A stretch of 64,000 bases of DNA from Takakia lepidozioides (lineage: Eukaryota; Streptophyta; Takakiopsida; Takakiales; Takakiaceae). Positions 1 through 11,904 of the stretch are shown piece by piece. The notes under the pieces are model-generated. The model was given only the letters and a program-made list of their open reading frames with translations. It was not told where the DNA came from and searched no databases. A program made the position numbers and the translations under genes. Within the stretch, counting starts at the first letter, position 1. Each line of letters opens with the position of its first letter. The stretch spans positions 2,542,001 to 2,606,000 of the forward strand of contig CM060732.1 in NCBI GenBank assembly GCA_030704615.1, written 5' to 3'.

Positions 1-1440
1 AAGTGGGAGAGGTAAATTGGGTTAATCGTGTGTTTGCGTAGTGCCAAAATTGGGTGACCCCCATCCAAGGGGCAAGGAAACTTGCGACTTCTTTGGGAGT
101 TCACGTGCTAGTGCGCACCTGGCGCGTGCGCGTACTATAACTGCGCTACCGAGGGGGTTGCCTTGTAGTGCGGGCTAACGCGGAAGCTACAGCATTCCAA
201 GGCGGACCCGATTGCAGTGATTGGGGCGCACGGTTGGTTCAAGGTTATCTTCCTAGTCAAAGAGGGTTCCAGGTGAACCCTTGCTCAAGGTGATGCCAAA
301 AGCGGCATCATGAGCGATCGCAAGCAATGTTGTTGCAGTAAGGCGATTCGATCCTTGGGGAGGATCGTTCCTTGGCCTTGAAGTAGGCCAAGAAGAGTGC
401 ACTGGGAGGAGCTTGAGAGGCTCCACCCTTGGCTGGGGCTTGGAGGAAGTCGGCCGAACTAGCTAGTGGAGAGTAGAGTCAAGTGTGGGGTTTGGTTCTT
501 TGCCATGGGACGCCATGGTACGGAAACAAACTCCTTGATGTGGGACGCCACAACTTGGATGTTCATTTCTACAAAATGGACAAGTCGATGAGGACATCGA
601 CTCCCTGTTGGTAGGGGTGTGTGTCGCGGCCCTTTGCCTTGAGGGCAGGGGGGTCGGGACACATGAGGGACTACCCCTGTGGTGGGGGCAGTGGCAGCGA
701 TAGGTATGGGGGGCTGAAGCACCCTTGAGTGCCCAAGGCACTCAGGGAAGCGGAGGCGCTTACTAGGTGGAGCCCCGCACACTGGGTGGGGGTGGCTCCA
801 CAAGGGGTGGTGGTAGCTTAGCGGGACTTAGTGGGGGTGGCATAGGACTCACCATGGGGGCGGAGACCTCGTGGTGGGAGTCGTGGGGAGTCTTGGGACT
901 CATCACGGTCCATAGGGGCCGTGGTGAGTGGGCCAAGACTCACCGCGACTCATCACCGGGAGTCGAGGGTTTTCGTGGTAGTTCGCCATAAAATGGCATG
1001 GCTGGTTGTGAAACCCCCGCGGACAGCTATAGAAGTATATATAAGGGGATTAGTGACCCCGAGAACGGTGCAAGCCCGTTGGTGACCAAAAACTAGTGAG
1101 TAAGCGAGCGAGCCGGAAAGCGACCAAAGAGTGGGGAGCTGTTCCGGACTGCCATCTACCAAAGGGAATTCTCCTAGTCCCAAATAGGTGGAGGGTTTAG
1201 TGGGAAGCGAAGGGGGACCGTTATGTCCCTGTGAGCAGCCGAAGCTCCAAGTTGGCCCGGGCGGCCAGGTTGGGAGTCAGGCGCGCGCATCAAAGCGAGT
1301 AACTATGACTTGAAGGGGAGCTTACCGAAGTGAGGTGCGCGACAGTGTTTCATGTTCATTTCTGCAAGTTACTGGTTGAGTGAACCTTAGATAGTTTGCA
1401 ATGCGTGTGCAAAGCCGGCAGCTCTAGAGAAGGCTGCTTC
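1..1440. other. Gene-free leader, LTR-like
   Basis: I see no convincing coding sequence. The stretch is G-rich on the plus strand from about 360 to 1300. A TATA-like box (TATATATAAGG, 1036-1046) is followed by a long leader. That arrangement resembles the promoter and R/U5 part of a plant LTR retrotransposon, but I could not pair it with a second LTR, a primer-binding site or gag/pol. It could equally be an ordinary intergenic region next to the A2 element fragment. Confidence 0.35.
1036..1046 (+). promoter_or_regulatory. Possible TATA box
   Basis: TATATATAAGG lies in an otherwise G/C-rich stretch, about 580 bp before the A2 coding sequence. The match is to the plant TATA consensus only. No transcript evidence is available from the sequence. 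Confidence 0.25.
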
Positions 1441-1617
1441 TGCATGTGATTCTTAGGCATTGCTTGGGTTTGTTTTCATTGTTGTTCCATGCCACTCCAT
1501 ACTTGGTTTTGTCTTGTTTTCATTGTTGTTCCACGATTGTTGCGATGGTGGTTGCGATGCTCGTTGCGATGGTGATTTTCATTGCGATGTTGGTTCTCAC
1601 GATTGTTGGGGATGACA

Positions 1618-4312
1618 GAGTGATGACGAGCCCGACACGCTGGTGGTATCATCGACAGCTCCAACTGCTCGAGCAATCACTCCAAAAGCCGCTACTCATC
1701 GCATGTTTGGATCGCCCAACTTGGGGCGGGAGGGCAAACTAAATCTTTCTCCTTTTGTTGGTGGACGGGAGGACCTGCAGCGAGAGTACGACAGAATAGG
1801 CATTCGGGAGGTTGGTGCAGGCGGCATGGCAGGTGAAGGGCGTCAGATGAGGACAGCAGATCCGGCAATGGAGGAAGCTGATGCACATACAGTAGGGCCC
1901 GCCCACGCAAAGAAGAAGAAGAAAGCCAAGCACATGCAATCCCCGGCGAGAGAGCTGTCACGGGCTGCGGAGGGGGGAGTGAGCAGGGTCGGCGAGGGTG
2001 TCAGTTCGCCTCAATCAAAGGTGGTCGTCCTAGAGGCCTCCCCTGCTGCTACCCCTAGTAAGAAATGGAAGGCCCGTGAGAGGGCAAAAAAGAGGGCAAA
2101 AGAACAGGCGAGACAGAAGGCTAGCCAGGAGGCAAGAGAAAAGGCCACTGAAGAGGCCAGGAGTGCCGAAATGACAGATGCCCATTTAAGCGAGGGACGC
2201 ACAGAGACGGTGGATCCCTCCAAGACACCACAAACAGGCAGTAACACACCGGTTACACCATCGCGGGTGGGAGCAGCCCCCGCAATTACCCATACGGTGG
2301 AGACTGGAGGAGGGGAAAGAACACCACAAAGAGCATGGATTGTGGAAGTTCGAGGTGAAGCCGGGGAGAGGGCAGTAGAGACGGGGAGAGTGCTTGAGGT
2401 GGTTCCGGCGGTGGTTGACCATGTGAGGACGACGAGAGGGAGCTTTCTGACCAGGATGACATCCTCCCGGACATCCCCAGGCCCCAAACCCGGAGCATAC
2501 AGGCTGGATTTGGCGGTCCTGGTGGGCTGCCGGAGAACCCCCCTGCAACATACGTCATGTCAGAGGCGGATATGAAGTTGGTCGCTGCCAAGATGTTGGA
2601 GGCAACCCACAACAACATTGGCAGGGTCCTGGGGGGCATGGTGTACCCGGCCAAGCTTCGGATTCCCCTTTGCCGCTTGGTTTCATTGCAAGTGGTGAGA
2701 CCTGCCCTCCCAGGCAATATCGACAAGCTGAAATTCTCTTTCCGGGAGGGATATCGAATGGGGTCTGCCGCGTTTTACGTTTCCATGGAGAACAACCACG
2801 GAGCTTTCGTGCCCACACTTCCGATGAGGTGGACAAATGGGGTCCCCATTGGCAAAGGCAAAATGAGGAGTTCGAGAGATTGATTGCTACTGATCCTCTT
2901 TTCCAGCACTTGTCCGGAAAAGATGTTTTACGTGTGGGACGGCAATCATCGCCTCCTGGCATGGATGGAGTACATAGCCCAAGCCCACCCCAACGACCTG
3001 GATTGGCATTTCGCCGTGGAGTGTGTTGTGCTCAAGGTTGCGGGGCCCGAAGATCGCATTCTTCTCAAAGCGGCAATGGCAGACATCAACTCGTAAGTTA
3101 CAATGCCTCTTGCTTTGGAACTTTGAATTTGAAACAGTCATTTCATTGCCAATCGTCATATTTGTTGCAAATTCTCATTTCAGTATTGTTTAATGGAAAT
3201 GTGGCATTGCAGGGTGACTGAGAATGCCTTCATTGCCACCAACTTGTCCCATATGCTCTTCCGAGTGAAGGATGTTGGGAAGCAGGGGGTGCAAGAGTTT
3301 GCCAATTCGCTTAGTGCCGACCTCCTGCGAAAGTCGGAGGCAAAGGCAGACAGAACTTGGTATAGGGTGAGCATGGACGCCATGGTGGACTACATATTTC
3401 GGGTAAAGCTCCTGACTGTTTTGTTCAGCTTATCTATCTCTCCTCCCCCAATAGAAGAAAAAGTGTTGACCAGGGTTTCTAATCTTATCTGCGCATTCTT
3501 GACAGACGAAAATTCAGCAGGATTTGGCACATGCACGGAGGTTCTACATGGAGTCAGAGGAGAAGAAACTAACCCTCCCGACACTAGAATCCGTATCTCA
3601 AAGCTGCGGAGGCGAAGGCCCGCATAAAGTACAAGTCGAGGATGGTAAAGTACATGGCCAAAACTGATCCCGCCTTTGGTGCCGACTTTCTGGTAGAGGT
3701 GGGGAAGCACTACTCCCGCGCTCTGAAGCCCACGACGACATTGGAGAAGCTGCATCGTCTAGCCACATCCTGTGTGGATGCAACAGAAAAGGTTATACAT
3801 TCTTAATCAAATTGTCGTGGCAGCAATTTGTTTTTGTGGTGTTTGGCGCTTGCTAATATGTTGGGTGGTTGGACAGACCCGGTGGCTCCAAATCTGGAAT
3901 GGTTCCCAAAGTACAAGGGACATGTGGAGCTTCCCCAAACCCGACAAACTGTCCGACCCCACATTCGACATGTGGATGAACCCTATGACATGGTGGTTTC
4001 AGGTACTTTCCCACGCTTCATTTGGGGCTTCTACTCTTGTATCGGATGGATTTATTGTATTTTTTGAGGAAAGCGGTGTGATGGAGAATCTCCATAGGTG
4101 ACGACGAATGCGCAAGAGCAGCTTGACACACAAGCACATCAGTTCAAGCTGGAGATATCTGGTGAAGTAGAGAGCCTACGCGACTATGTGACGAGGTACT
4201 TTCTGCTCTACAAAACCGACCTATTCTTTCGAGAGATACCCCATGCCCGCCGGAGCCACGAGTTCACCGACCAGCCGAACGCGGACAAAGTGGCAATGCG
4301 CCTTCTGTACAG
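1618..4312 (+). pseudogene. A2 subfamily ParB-methyltransferase (PM) gene, 5' half
   Basis: This is a diverged copy of the N-terminal half of the element's PM gene. Exon 2 (about 1618-3092) encodes a Lys/Glu-rich low-complexity region and then a ParB-like domain with the signature VWDGNHRLLAW near 2935-2965. Further exons follow at 3213-3402, 3506-3791, about 3877-4002 and 4098-4312, each with GT/AG borders at the same places as in the other copies. Frameshifts occur near 2560, 2830-2900 and 3600. The methyltransferase exons are missing: the sequence stops matching after exon 6. Exon 1 was not recognised. Wording differs clearly from the E1, E3 and E4 copies, so this is a separate, older subfamily. 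The exact 5' limit is uncertain. Confidence 0.75.
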
Positions 4313-4403
4313 GTACATACGCGATGCCTTTCTTTTTAGTCCCTACATTTTGAGGATGTAAGAGGCCTTATGTGGCGCATGAAAATTAGTTGAGAAGAAG
4401 TCA

Positions 4404-4650
4404 TTGGAAAAATGGCGCCGAATTTCCGGATTCGGGCCATGGGGGATGGCTGTCCAGGGGGTGGCTGGCACTCAGTCTGGAAATTCGGCCCCATTTTTCC
4501 AGTTGCAGGCCCAGTCAGATCTGGGACTTAGCCATTTTCGGCCCCAACTTGGGAAAATGGCGCCGAATTTCCAGTTCAGGGCCTCGAAAATGGCTAAGTC
4601 CCTAGGGTGGCTGGCACTGAAACCAGAAATTCGTCCTCATTTTTCCACTA
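4404..4650. repeat. A2-type imperfect palindromes and hairpin
   Basis: Repeated inverted motifs read AAAATGGCGCCGAATTTCC and GGAAATTCGGCCCCATTTT. These are variants of the main family's site in which GCGG/CCGC is replaced by TGG/CGA. A longer inverted repeat pairs TTAGCCATTTTCG (about 4518-4530) with CGAAAATGGCTAA (about 4585-4597). The block lies beside A2 PM exons, as the main palindromes lie beside A1 genes. Confidence 0.6.
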
Positions 4651-5016
4651 TGCCTCTCAAAAATACCGTCCTCTCCTTGGGGGACTGTCCACCTCACCTC
4701 CTGGGAATCTTCCTCCTCTTCTCCCCCACTTTTCTCAGCAGAATCCAAGACAAATCTACGAGCCTGACGGGCTCTAATAGCTGATGCCTCCTCCCTCATC
4801 TTCATTTTCTTGAGGTTTGCCCCGTCTAAAATCTGTTGTACACGTCTAGGTTCGGAAGACCTCCTAATGGACACCGAAGCAAGCCGGGCAGCATAAGTAG
4901 GAAGGATGTAGTCCCTTTCTGGACTCGGCATGAAATCCCCCCTGGCAAAAAAAAGCACGTTCCTCCTGCCCATAAACTGCGGTGTAGACGTCCCTCCTGC
5001 AGTACTTGGCATCCTA
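4602..5016 (-). pseudogene. A2 PM gene, last exon
   Basis: On the minus strand this encodes the C-terminal exon of the PM protein: a segment RRNVLFFARGDF, an Arg/Lys-rich helix, an acidic stretch and the conserved VRWTVPQGEDGIFE. The same exon, more alike than the A1 version, recurs near 54.5-55.0 kb. It is cut at its 5' end exactly where terminus 1 of element E1 begins (5017), next to the expected splice acceptor. The preceding methyltransferase exons are absent. Confidence 0.7.
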
Positions 5017-5110
5017 GAGGTTTACTATTTCATGAGCAGAAACCATGAGCCATGAGCCATGAGCCGCATTAGCCGCATGAGCGGTGAGCCGAAGTCTAAG
5101 ATACGCGGAT
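5017..5110. repeat. E1 terminus 1 (terminal inverted repeat)
   Basis: Starts GAGGTTTACTATTTC, followed by a run of CATGAGC/CATGAGCC copies to about 5115. The same block in reverse orientation ends at 26536 and 38380. Subterminal repeats of this kind are typical transposase-binding regions in plant DNA transposons. Confidence 0.75.
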
Positions 5111-5861
5111 TTCATGAGCGGACTCCTCCAAATTTGGAAATGCGGCAGATTAAACAAGTATTAAAATAATAGTTTTTTATTTGACCTTGCCGTTTTTGGA
5201 CGTTCCAGATCATGTAATGCGGCAAAGATATGTCGTCAGTAACAAGTCCGCTCATGGTTTTATAGATCCGCTCATGGAAATAAGTGACCGTGCAACGGGA
5301 AATCCAGTATACCACTGCAAAAGGACGTCGCATACTGGCCTGTATAGAGTATTCCGCGGTTTTACATGCCTTAACATTGGAATGAAGCTGACCCTTTTGC
5401 CGCGATTGAACCAATGGAGTCTGCACCAATACAGTCTGCAGTACTTCACAATTCTGTCTTCTTCGGGTATTCGGCGGGAAAGGTTTGCAACTGAACAGGG
5501 AAATAGGGTGCCGCATTAGGGTTCGCACGTGCGAAATTTCGGAGCGGTTTGGTGTTGGCGAAGGCCGCCTCTGGGGGTACCTACGACGATACTTGGAAAT
5601 TCGGCGCCGCATTTCCTTGTCGGAGGTCGAATGAGGAGAGCAAGTTTTCGGAAAGCAGAAAAACATGAACCCTCCAACATACAAAAATACATGCACGTGG
5701 AAACAAGTGAACGATATAGTAATATCTTAGTTCGATCAAAACAGGTTACTGGTAGGCAAGACATATGTCGGACCTTTGTGTGGCCAGAGTCTGAGGTACT
5801 GGCAGCAGTACAGTTCTACTATCCGATGGGCGTACCATTGTATGTGGACCGCAAGCCAAGC
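5111..5861. other. 3' flank of E1 transposase
   Basis: No gene is seen. It is conserved with 37530-38285 and, more weakly, 25636-26430, so it is part of the element. It holds a single palindrome at about 5597-5618 (GGAAATTCGG, spacer CG, CCGCATTTCC) and another short inverted repeat, TTCGCACGTGCGAA, at 5522-5535. Confidence 0.6.
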
Positions 5862-8800
5862 TCACTGGTCCCCTGGATCCATATTCAGAAGAGTGTGAAC
5901 CTCCTGGGGGCTCAACCCTGGTGCATGTATGAAGTGATGAGTTGTGGAATTACAACGGAGTCTCTTTAGGTACACGTAGTACAAATGCTTGCAAGGGCAG
6001 TATGATGCCCCCTTGTTCGCCATGATCTGGAAGTCGGTGCAATTGCAGGTGGGTAATTCTGAAATGGTGATGGTGTACACCTCATTGCGAACAGCTGAGC
6101 CCGCCGTGGCCATCTGATACACACGCCCGAATCCTGGTGGGGGCACTTCTGTCGAGCTCTGGATTGTACAGTTCATCCGAAGTGCATTCCCCATCCTTGT
6201 CTCGTTCACTTTTGAGGGAGGTCGCCGCCTCTTCGGTTTCCCCCAACGGTGTGTAGGATGCTTAGAGCTGTCGTGTCCCATTGTTCTTGCTCTCACAGGG
6301 GTCGGTGGTGGAGGCTGTGGAAGCGGAAATGGTTGTCTGGGCACGTCAGTGCGCTGCACCATCCGAAATCCTGCGGCGGTACGGGCGTCGGCCTCAACCT
6401 GACTCAGATCGCTGCCTGGTTCCACCGGCCACACCGGGGGAGCCTCTGGCATTGTCTGTATGCCGTACTTGGGCTTTCCATACACGCAAGTCATAATGTC
6501 GTGCCTGCAGAACCAGAACTGGGTGGTTGTCGCCTCCGCAAACTTTGCATGGACAAATCTTCCTGTAAAAGTAGGAGCAGGGACAGCCCCATCTGGATTC
6601 CTCCTTATCATCTCTAAACAACGTTGCCGTGTATCCACACGAATTGCGGAACACCTTCCTCGAAACGACGGCTTTGTGCGAGCAATTCTCCACTGTGAGG
6701 CAGACACAGTCGTCTCCACAATGGCTTGGCCATACTGCATAACAGCGGGCGGAATGTGGGGCAAGGGAGCGGTGGGAATTTGTTGCACGAAATCCCCGGT
6801 TGAAGGCGACGGCGATCTGGAATTTCTTGGGCTTCCACTGCTGGAAGACACATTGTGCGGCAACATGACGGGACCTCGAGGTGCTGTCCGAATGTTCCTG
6901 TCGGATCTCCAGGAATCCTCTTCGCACCCGGGTTCCTCTTCAATCCTCCGCCTGACAGGGCGAGTCCGGACGTCCCCCTCTAGGTGTTCACCTCTGCGGT
7001 GCAGAGGCGTCCCTTTGATCTTCTCTCGCAATGCTGTCGCCCATTTCACTGGATTCTTGGACCTCGAAGCTGTTCGTACCAACAATTCCTCCCTGTCCGG
7101 CCCAAAGCCCCATTGTTTGCCGCTCAGGAACTTGTAGTACGTGGCTTGCTGCATGATTGCTCTGTCGATGTCCTCCGTTGTGGCCGTCACTACGTCCACC
7201 AGATGTGCGGCAGAAGACGCTCGCCAGGAGGAGTGGACCGATTCTGCCATATTCGTGTTCGGCATGTCCGTGTCGGAATCCAAGCACCGCTCCTAGAAGG
7301 ACACAAACAACGGTGAGGGACCAATCGAAATGTCCGTAACAGAAAGACAAATGAACGAAATTGACAGCAGCCTACCTCCCGCATGTACTGTCCGAACTGT
7401 CGATACCGAAAATGCCACCACCCCAACCAGCTGTGCAATGCTCCCAGATTGGTTGTCTCCACTGCACCTGACGTGTTCCACCAAGCCTCGATGATAGCAA
7501 ACTTAACCTCCGCGTCATCAAATGTGGGTGCATCCTTCCACGCCGTACAAAGGACACGGTGTTCAGCCTGGAATGAGCTAGCAACAAATTTGGTAGTGTA
7601 GTGGGATAGACTCTGCATCCAATGGAATCCACAGGATCTCTCTTTCCCCTCCATTGGAACATTGGGGTCCTCACCGTACACACGCCGCACCGCTGCCCAG
7701 TTGGCCTGAGCGTTGTCTGCCATGAATCCCCTGAAATTGGGCTCTGGCAATCCCGCCCTTGCCATCTGCTCGTTTATGCCCTCCCACAGATGCATCTCGG
7801 ACTGTGTGTCCTCCCCTTTCATCTCGCAGATTGCAATCGTCATGAGCCTCTTGGAGTGATAGTCATAAACATGCGCACCCATAGTCACCCACTGATGGTT
7901 TGTAATTCGCTTGATGTGATCAAACATCACCCAAGCATTCGACAAGTTTCCAGTTGTCATGCGAGTGACCAAGTCGACTCCACTCCCAGGCCCACACGTC
8001 GACATTTTGAAAATGTAACAACGATCGGATTCGCTGCCTTGCCCTGGAAACCTGCTACCTTGGATGTAGTCATATCCAGTCATTCGTTTCACCTCCAGGA
8101 TTGAGTACATGTCCGACCCCCTGCCGAACTCCTGCTTGCAAGATACGATGTGATTCCGCACATTCGGACTACAAACGTGCGAGACGGACTCCAAGAGGTC
8201 ACGCATCTCGTCTTCGGTCAAGGGCTCTCGGTCGGAACCATCTTCAGACATGATTTTGCCAAGAGCAATCTTGTGGGCTGCCTTCAGCTGAATCTGCTTT
8301 GGTCTGGCTCCGGGGCTCAATTTCACCTCCTCTTTTATGATGTCGTGTGCTTCCTGCACAGCCTCACGCATGTTGCCTCTCGCCAAGGGGTGGCAGTGGA
8401 CCCCAACGTGTATGCAAGCTCTAGTCAAGTCCGGGAGCAAATGGATTACGTAATATTGCTTGGCTCTGCACATGGACATGCACGTCGGTGGTTCTTTGCA
8501 ATGTGCACACTTGAAAGAACCCGCAGGAGCTTGGCTGGAGACAATGAATGGATGATGCGTTGTGCCAGTCCAATCCGTCTCGTTTCTCCGCCCTCCTTTG
8601 GAGAGAAAGTGGAAGCAGGTGGGATTGAGGCACCTCAGCTTCCCCGCACAGAGGACATATCGTACACGAACACCATCAGCAATTTTCGTGCTACTGGTCT
8701 TCGTCACACACCAGGGGTGTCCGTCATGCTTTCGATCCATGTCTGTTAACATCCCGGAGGCTTTCTTTGACGAAGAAACAGGTGGAAACTCGAAGATGAC

Positions 8801-9468
8801 ATTGCCATCGACTTCGGGAGGCAGAAAAGTTACCTTTCTGACTGGGAATTTGGCATAGTCGAGAGCAGCCAGCTCGGAGCGAGAACCATCGAGGTGATGT
8901 TGTCGTAGGAGCTGCACAATGGACCGGGTTGGAGTTATGCTCGAGGGCACATGCGTAGCACCTACAGAGACGTCCATGCCGGATTTGAACGACCGTGTGG
9001 AGGACATGGGTACCTCAATGCAATCATCTTCCTCGTCGGAAATGTCGAATACGTCCACACGAGAAGCTATGGAGGGTCTTGACGGTCCAGGTCGGGAATG
9101 ATTATCGTTGCATACCTCTCTGTTGGCAGTGGCCGCCTCTCGGTTTCCGGACTCCTTTGTGGATGGTGTGGGCAGCGACTGATTCGGAAAGGGAATGGGC
9201 ATTCCCACAGCTCGGTACAGGATGGTGTCTGACGGGGAACGTGCCATTCGATTCCGCAACCTCCGTCGTTACCTAGCACGACAATGGTCTCGTCAACCTG
9301 TCCAGGAACATCCTTCCTTTCTTCTTCCAAATAAACTGTGCCCGGTTTGAGCTTGAATTTGGAACAAAGGTAAGTTTCAGTCACTCTGCAAAGTCCTCCC
9401 TCGTTTGGGATCCAGGCTCTCCCAAGTTGCGGAGGACAGCAAACTATAGCGTAGGAATTCGGAGCCAT
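5862..9468 (-). CDS. Mutator-like (MULE) transposase with SWIM zinc finger, E1 copy
   Basis: Start chosen at ATG 9468 (MAPNSYAIV), where similarity to the E3 copy becomes protein-like. One 83-bp intron (7375-7293, GT-AG) gives exons 9468-7376 and 7292-5862, about 1,170 codons. In order: an acidic Ser-rich region; a Cys/His-rich region (CLNPTC, CAHCKEPPTC, then an HxHP motif like the WRKY/GCM1-type fingers of MULEs); the DDE core with FDHIKR (first Asp), GFMADNAQANW (second Asp), CGFHW (CxxH) and, just after the intron, NMAESVHSSW (the MULE glutamate); a Pro/Ser linker; and a C-terminal SWIM finger, CNC...CPCKH. A one-base deletion in a C run near 9240 breaks the frame. Downstream of it a 680-codon frame opens with its own ATG. 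It is divergent from the PM gene across array I. Best preserved transposase here. Confidence 0.8.
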
Positions 9469-9896
9469 CGAACACCGCACGGAGTTGGCAAGTGCGAGGT
9501 TCAGTATAGCGACAGACCAAGGCTCACAGGCACCATCTAAGTGGATCTGCGGAGTCCATCGACGATTGGAAGTCGCACATTGAAGTGGAAAGTATTGTTT
9601 CAAGCTACATGCATAAAGGTGGGAGGTTTGATTCCATAGCCAGTGAGTAGGACAATGATGGCCGATTCGGCGACGAAATAACATCTCCTGACAGTTTCTC
9701 CTGAGGGTGGATCCAGTAGTATTCTCGGTGCAGACAGGAACGTTCGCACTGACAAGTGCCAGGACTGCTGGTTAAAACGGTCAGACAACCAAGTTGTGCT
9801 CATCAAGACTGGCCGCAATTGTGTTGTTTCGGAACAATGCAACCCATTGAGGTTCCAGATTTCCCGTCACGAGTGATTCTGTCGATTGCTGGTGGA
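9469..9896. other. Transposase 5' leader, E1
   Basis: Sequence between the transposase start and array I, also present at 33780-34170 in E3. Frames are open but the two copies differ by small indels out of phase, so I read it as untranslated leader or promoter, not protein. Confidence 0.45.
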
Positions 9897-11560
9897 CGGA
9901 AATACGGCGCCGCATTTCCGTATTGCATCTTGGTCATGCAACAGAGCGACGGAAATGCGGCACCGAGTTTCCGTCCGGGGGAAACCTTTATACTCTCCAG
10001 AACGGAAATGCGGTAACGCATTTCCATCCAGCAAGCACGGTATGTGAAGGTGGAACGGAAATGCTGTACCGCATTTCCGTTCTGATTGAGATTTATGAAC
10101 AACGGGAACAGAAATGCGGCACCGCATTTCCGTCCGAGTCGCACTTTTCGACATTCCAGAACGGGAATGCGGCGCCGCATTTCCATTTTGTATCTGATGC
10201 ATGGAGCTGAGGGATAGAAATGCTGCAGCACATTTCCGTCATTCAACAAGCACGGTATGTGAAGGTGGAACGGAAATGCGGTACCGCATTTCCGTTCTGA
10301 TTGAGAATTATGAACAACGGGAACAGAAATGCGGCACCGCATTTCCGTCAAGTCGCACTTTTCGACATTCCATAAAGGAAATGCGGCGCCGCATTTCCAT
10401 TTTGTATCTGATGCCTGGAGCCGAGTAAGATTCCGACAGCTTCATACAGCGCAATTCCGACCGGTTGAGACATTCACACTATCCAGAACGGAAATGCGGC
10501 ACCGCATTTCCGTTCTGACTGAAAATCGTGAACTATCTGAACTGAAATGCGGCACCGTATTTCCATCCGAGTCGCACCTACCATCATTCCAGAACGGAAA
10601 TGCGGCACCGCATTTCCGTTCTGACTGAAAATCGTGAACCATCGGAACTGAAATGCGGCAACGTATTTCCATCCGAGTCGCATCCACCATCATTCCAGAA
10701 CGGAAATGCGGCACCGCATTTCCGTTCTGACTGAAAATCGTGAACCATCGGAACTGAAATGCGGCAGCGCATTTCCATCCGAGTCGCACCTCCCAACATT
10801 CCAGAACGGAATGTATTAGATTTAAAAGGGAAATGCGGCACCGCATTTCCGTTCTGATGAAATATCCTGAAACATCGGAATTGAAATGCGGTACCGCATT
10901 TCCGTGGAGTCGGAGTCCCACCATCCGACATTCCAAAACGGAAATGCGGCACCGCATTTCCGTTTTGTATGTGAGGCATGGAGCTGTGGAACGAAAATGC
11001 GGGAAGGCATTTCCGCCAGCGTCAGTCGTTAATACTCTACAGAACGGAAATGCGGTACCGCATTTCCATTCTGACTGAAAATCGTGCGCAACGGGTACAG
11101 AAATGCGGCACCGCATTTCCGTTCGAGTCGCACCTTCCGACATTCTCGAACGGAAATGCGGCGCCGCATTTCCGTTTTGTATATTCGGCCTGGAGCTGTG
11201 CTATGGAAATGTGTTGCCGCATTTCCATCCATGTGAGACCTTCAACCTTTCCAGACCGGAAATGCGACACCGCATTTCTGTCCAGGTGAGACCTCTATAC
11301 TTTTCCCGAACGGAAATGTGGCACGGCATTTCCATTCATCAACTAACGTATGTGAAGTGGGAACGGAAATGCGGCGCCGCATTTCCCTTCTGAATCTCAT
11401 ACATGGAGCTGTGGGACGGAAATGCGGCACCGTATTTCCGTTCAACAACTAAGGTATGTGAAGGTGGAACGGAAATGCGGTGCCGCATTTTCTTCCAACA
11501 AGTACGGATGTGTAGCTTCGTGATGGTACTTAACGGAAATGCGGCGCCGCATTCGCATTC
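9897..11560. repeat. Palindrome array I of E1
   Basis: About 30 copies of a 22-nt palindrome: half-site GGAAATGCGG, two-base spacer, then the reverse complement CCGCATTTCC. Spacing is about 50-55 bp and linker sequence is semi-conserved. The spacer is CG, CA, TG or TA. The array occupies the space between the divergent transposase and PM genes. Open frames through it (FP-, PHF- and RIS-rich strings) are products of the repeat and are not genes. A plausible role is a bidirectional control region or a cluster of binding sites for the element's own proteins. Confidence 0.9.
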
Positions 11561-11639
11561 TCGCTCCAACTCATCAGACGCTGGGACGGAAATGCCTTGA
11601 AATGTGAACACGTGGAGCAACGGAATTGCTGCACATGTC

Positions 11640-11904
11640 GGCACTCTATCTGACTGAAGGGGCATGAGGCGGCGCGGCCTGACCGTTGGATAATGATGTT
11701 TGATTTTCGGACGGCGGGCGTACCCTCAACGATTCGAATTTCGTAATGACGCAAACTCCACGAGGAGACACTTTCGTCCAACCTTTCGAACCCAAGTGGT
11801 GCATCACCGCCGTTTCATCTACTTTTGTCGTGTCTCCTCAGTCACCCCTCTCGCGCCCTTTCCATCTGCACTCTTTGCCCCTTTTCCCTCTCTCTGTTCT
11901 TCTT
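11640..11904 (+). promoter_or_regulatory. Conserved 5' region of the PM gene
   Basis: This block between array I and the first conserved ATG recurs upstream of the PM gene in E3 (32416-32690, opposite strand) and, diverged, in E2 (about 20790-20900). Small out-of-phase indels between copies argue against coding. It ends in a pyrimidine-rich tract before ATG 11905. No certain TATA box. Confidence 0.4.

Noticed and set aside
1-1440. Complete LTR retrotransposon
   Set aside because: There is no gag/pol, primer-binding site or second LTR, and only a TATA-like box and leader-like sequence.
9897-11560. CRISPR-like array (regular palindromic repeats with about 30-bp spacers)
   Set aside because: The spacers are themselves repeated and related, the genome is eukaryotic, and no cas-like genes are present. 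It is a tandem array of binding-site-like palindromes.
11746-11904. Frame upstream of MLEPERGG as an N-terminal extension of the PM protein
   Set aside because: The same region in E3 has out-of-phase indels relative to E1, so it is not under coding constraint.
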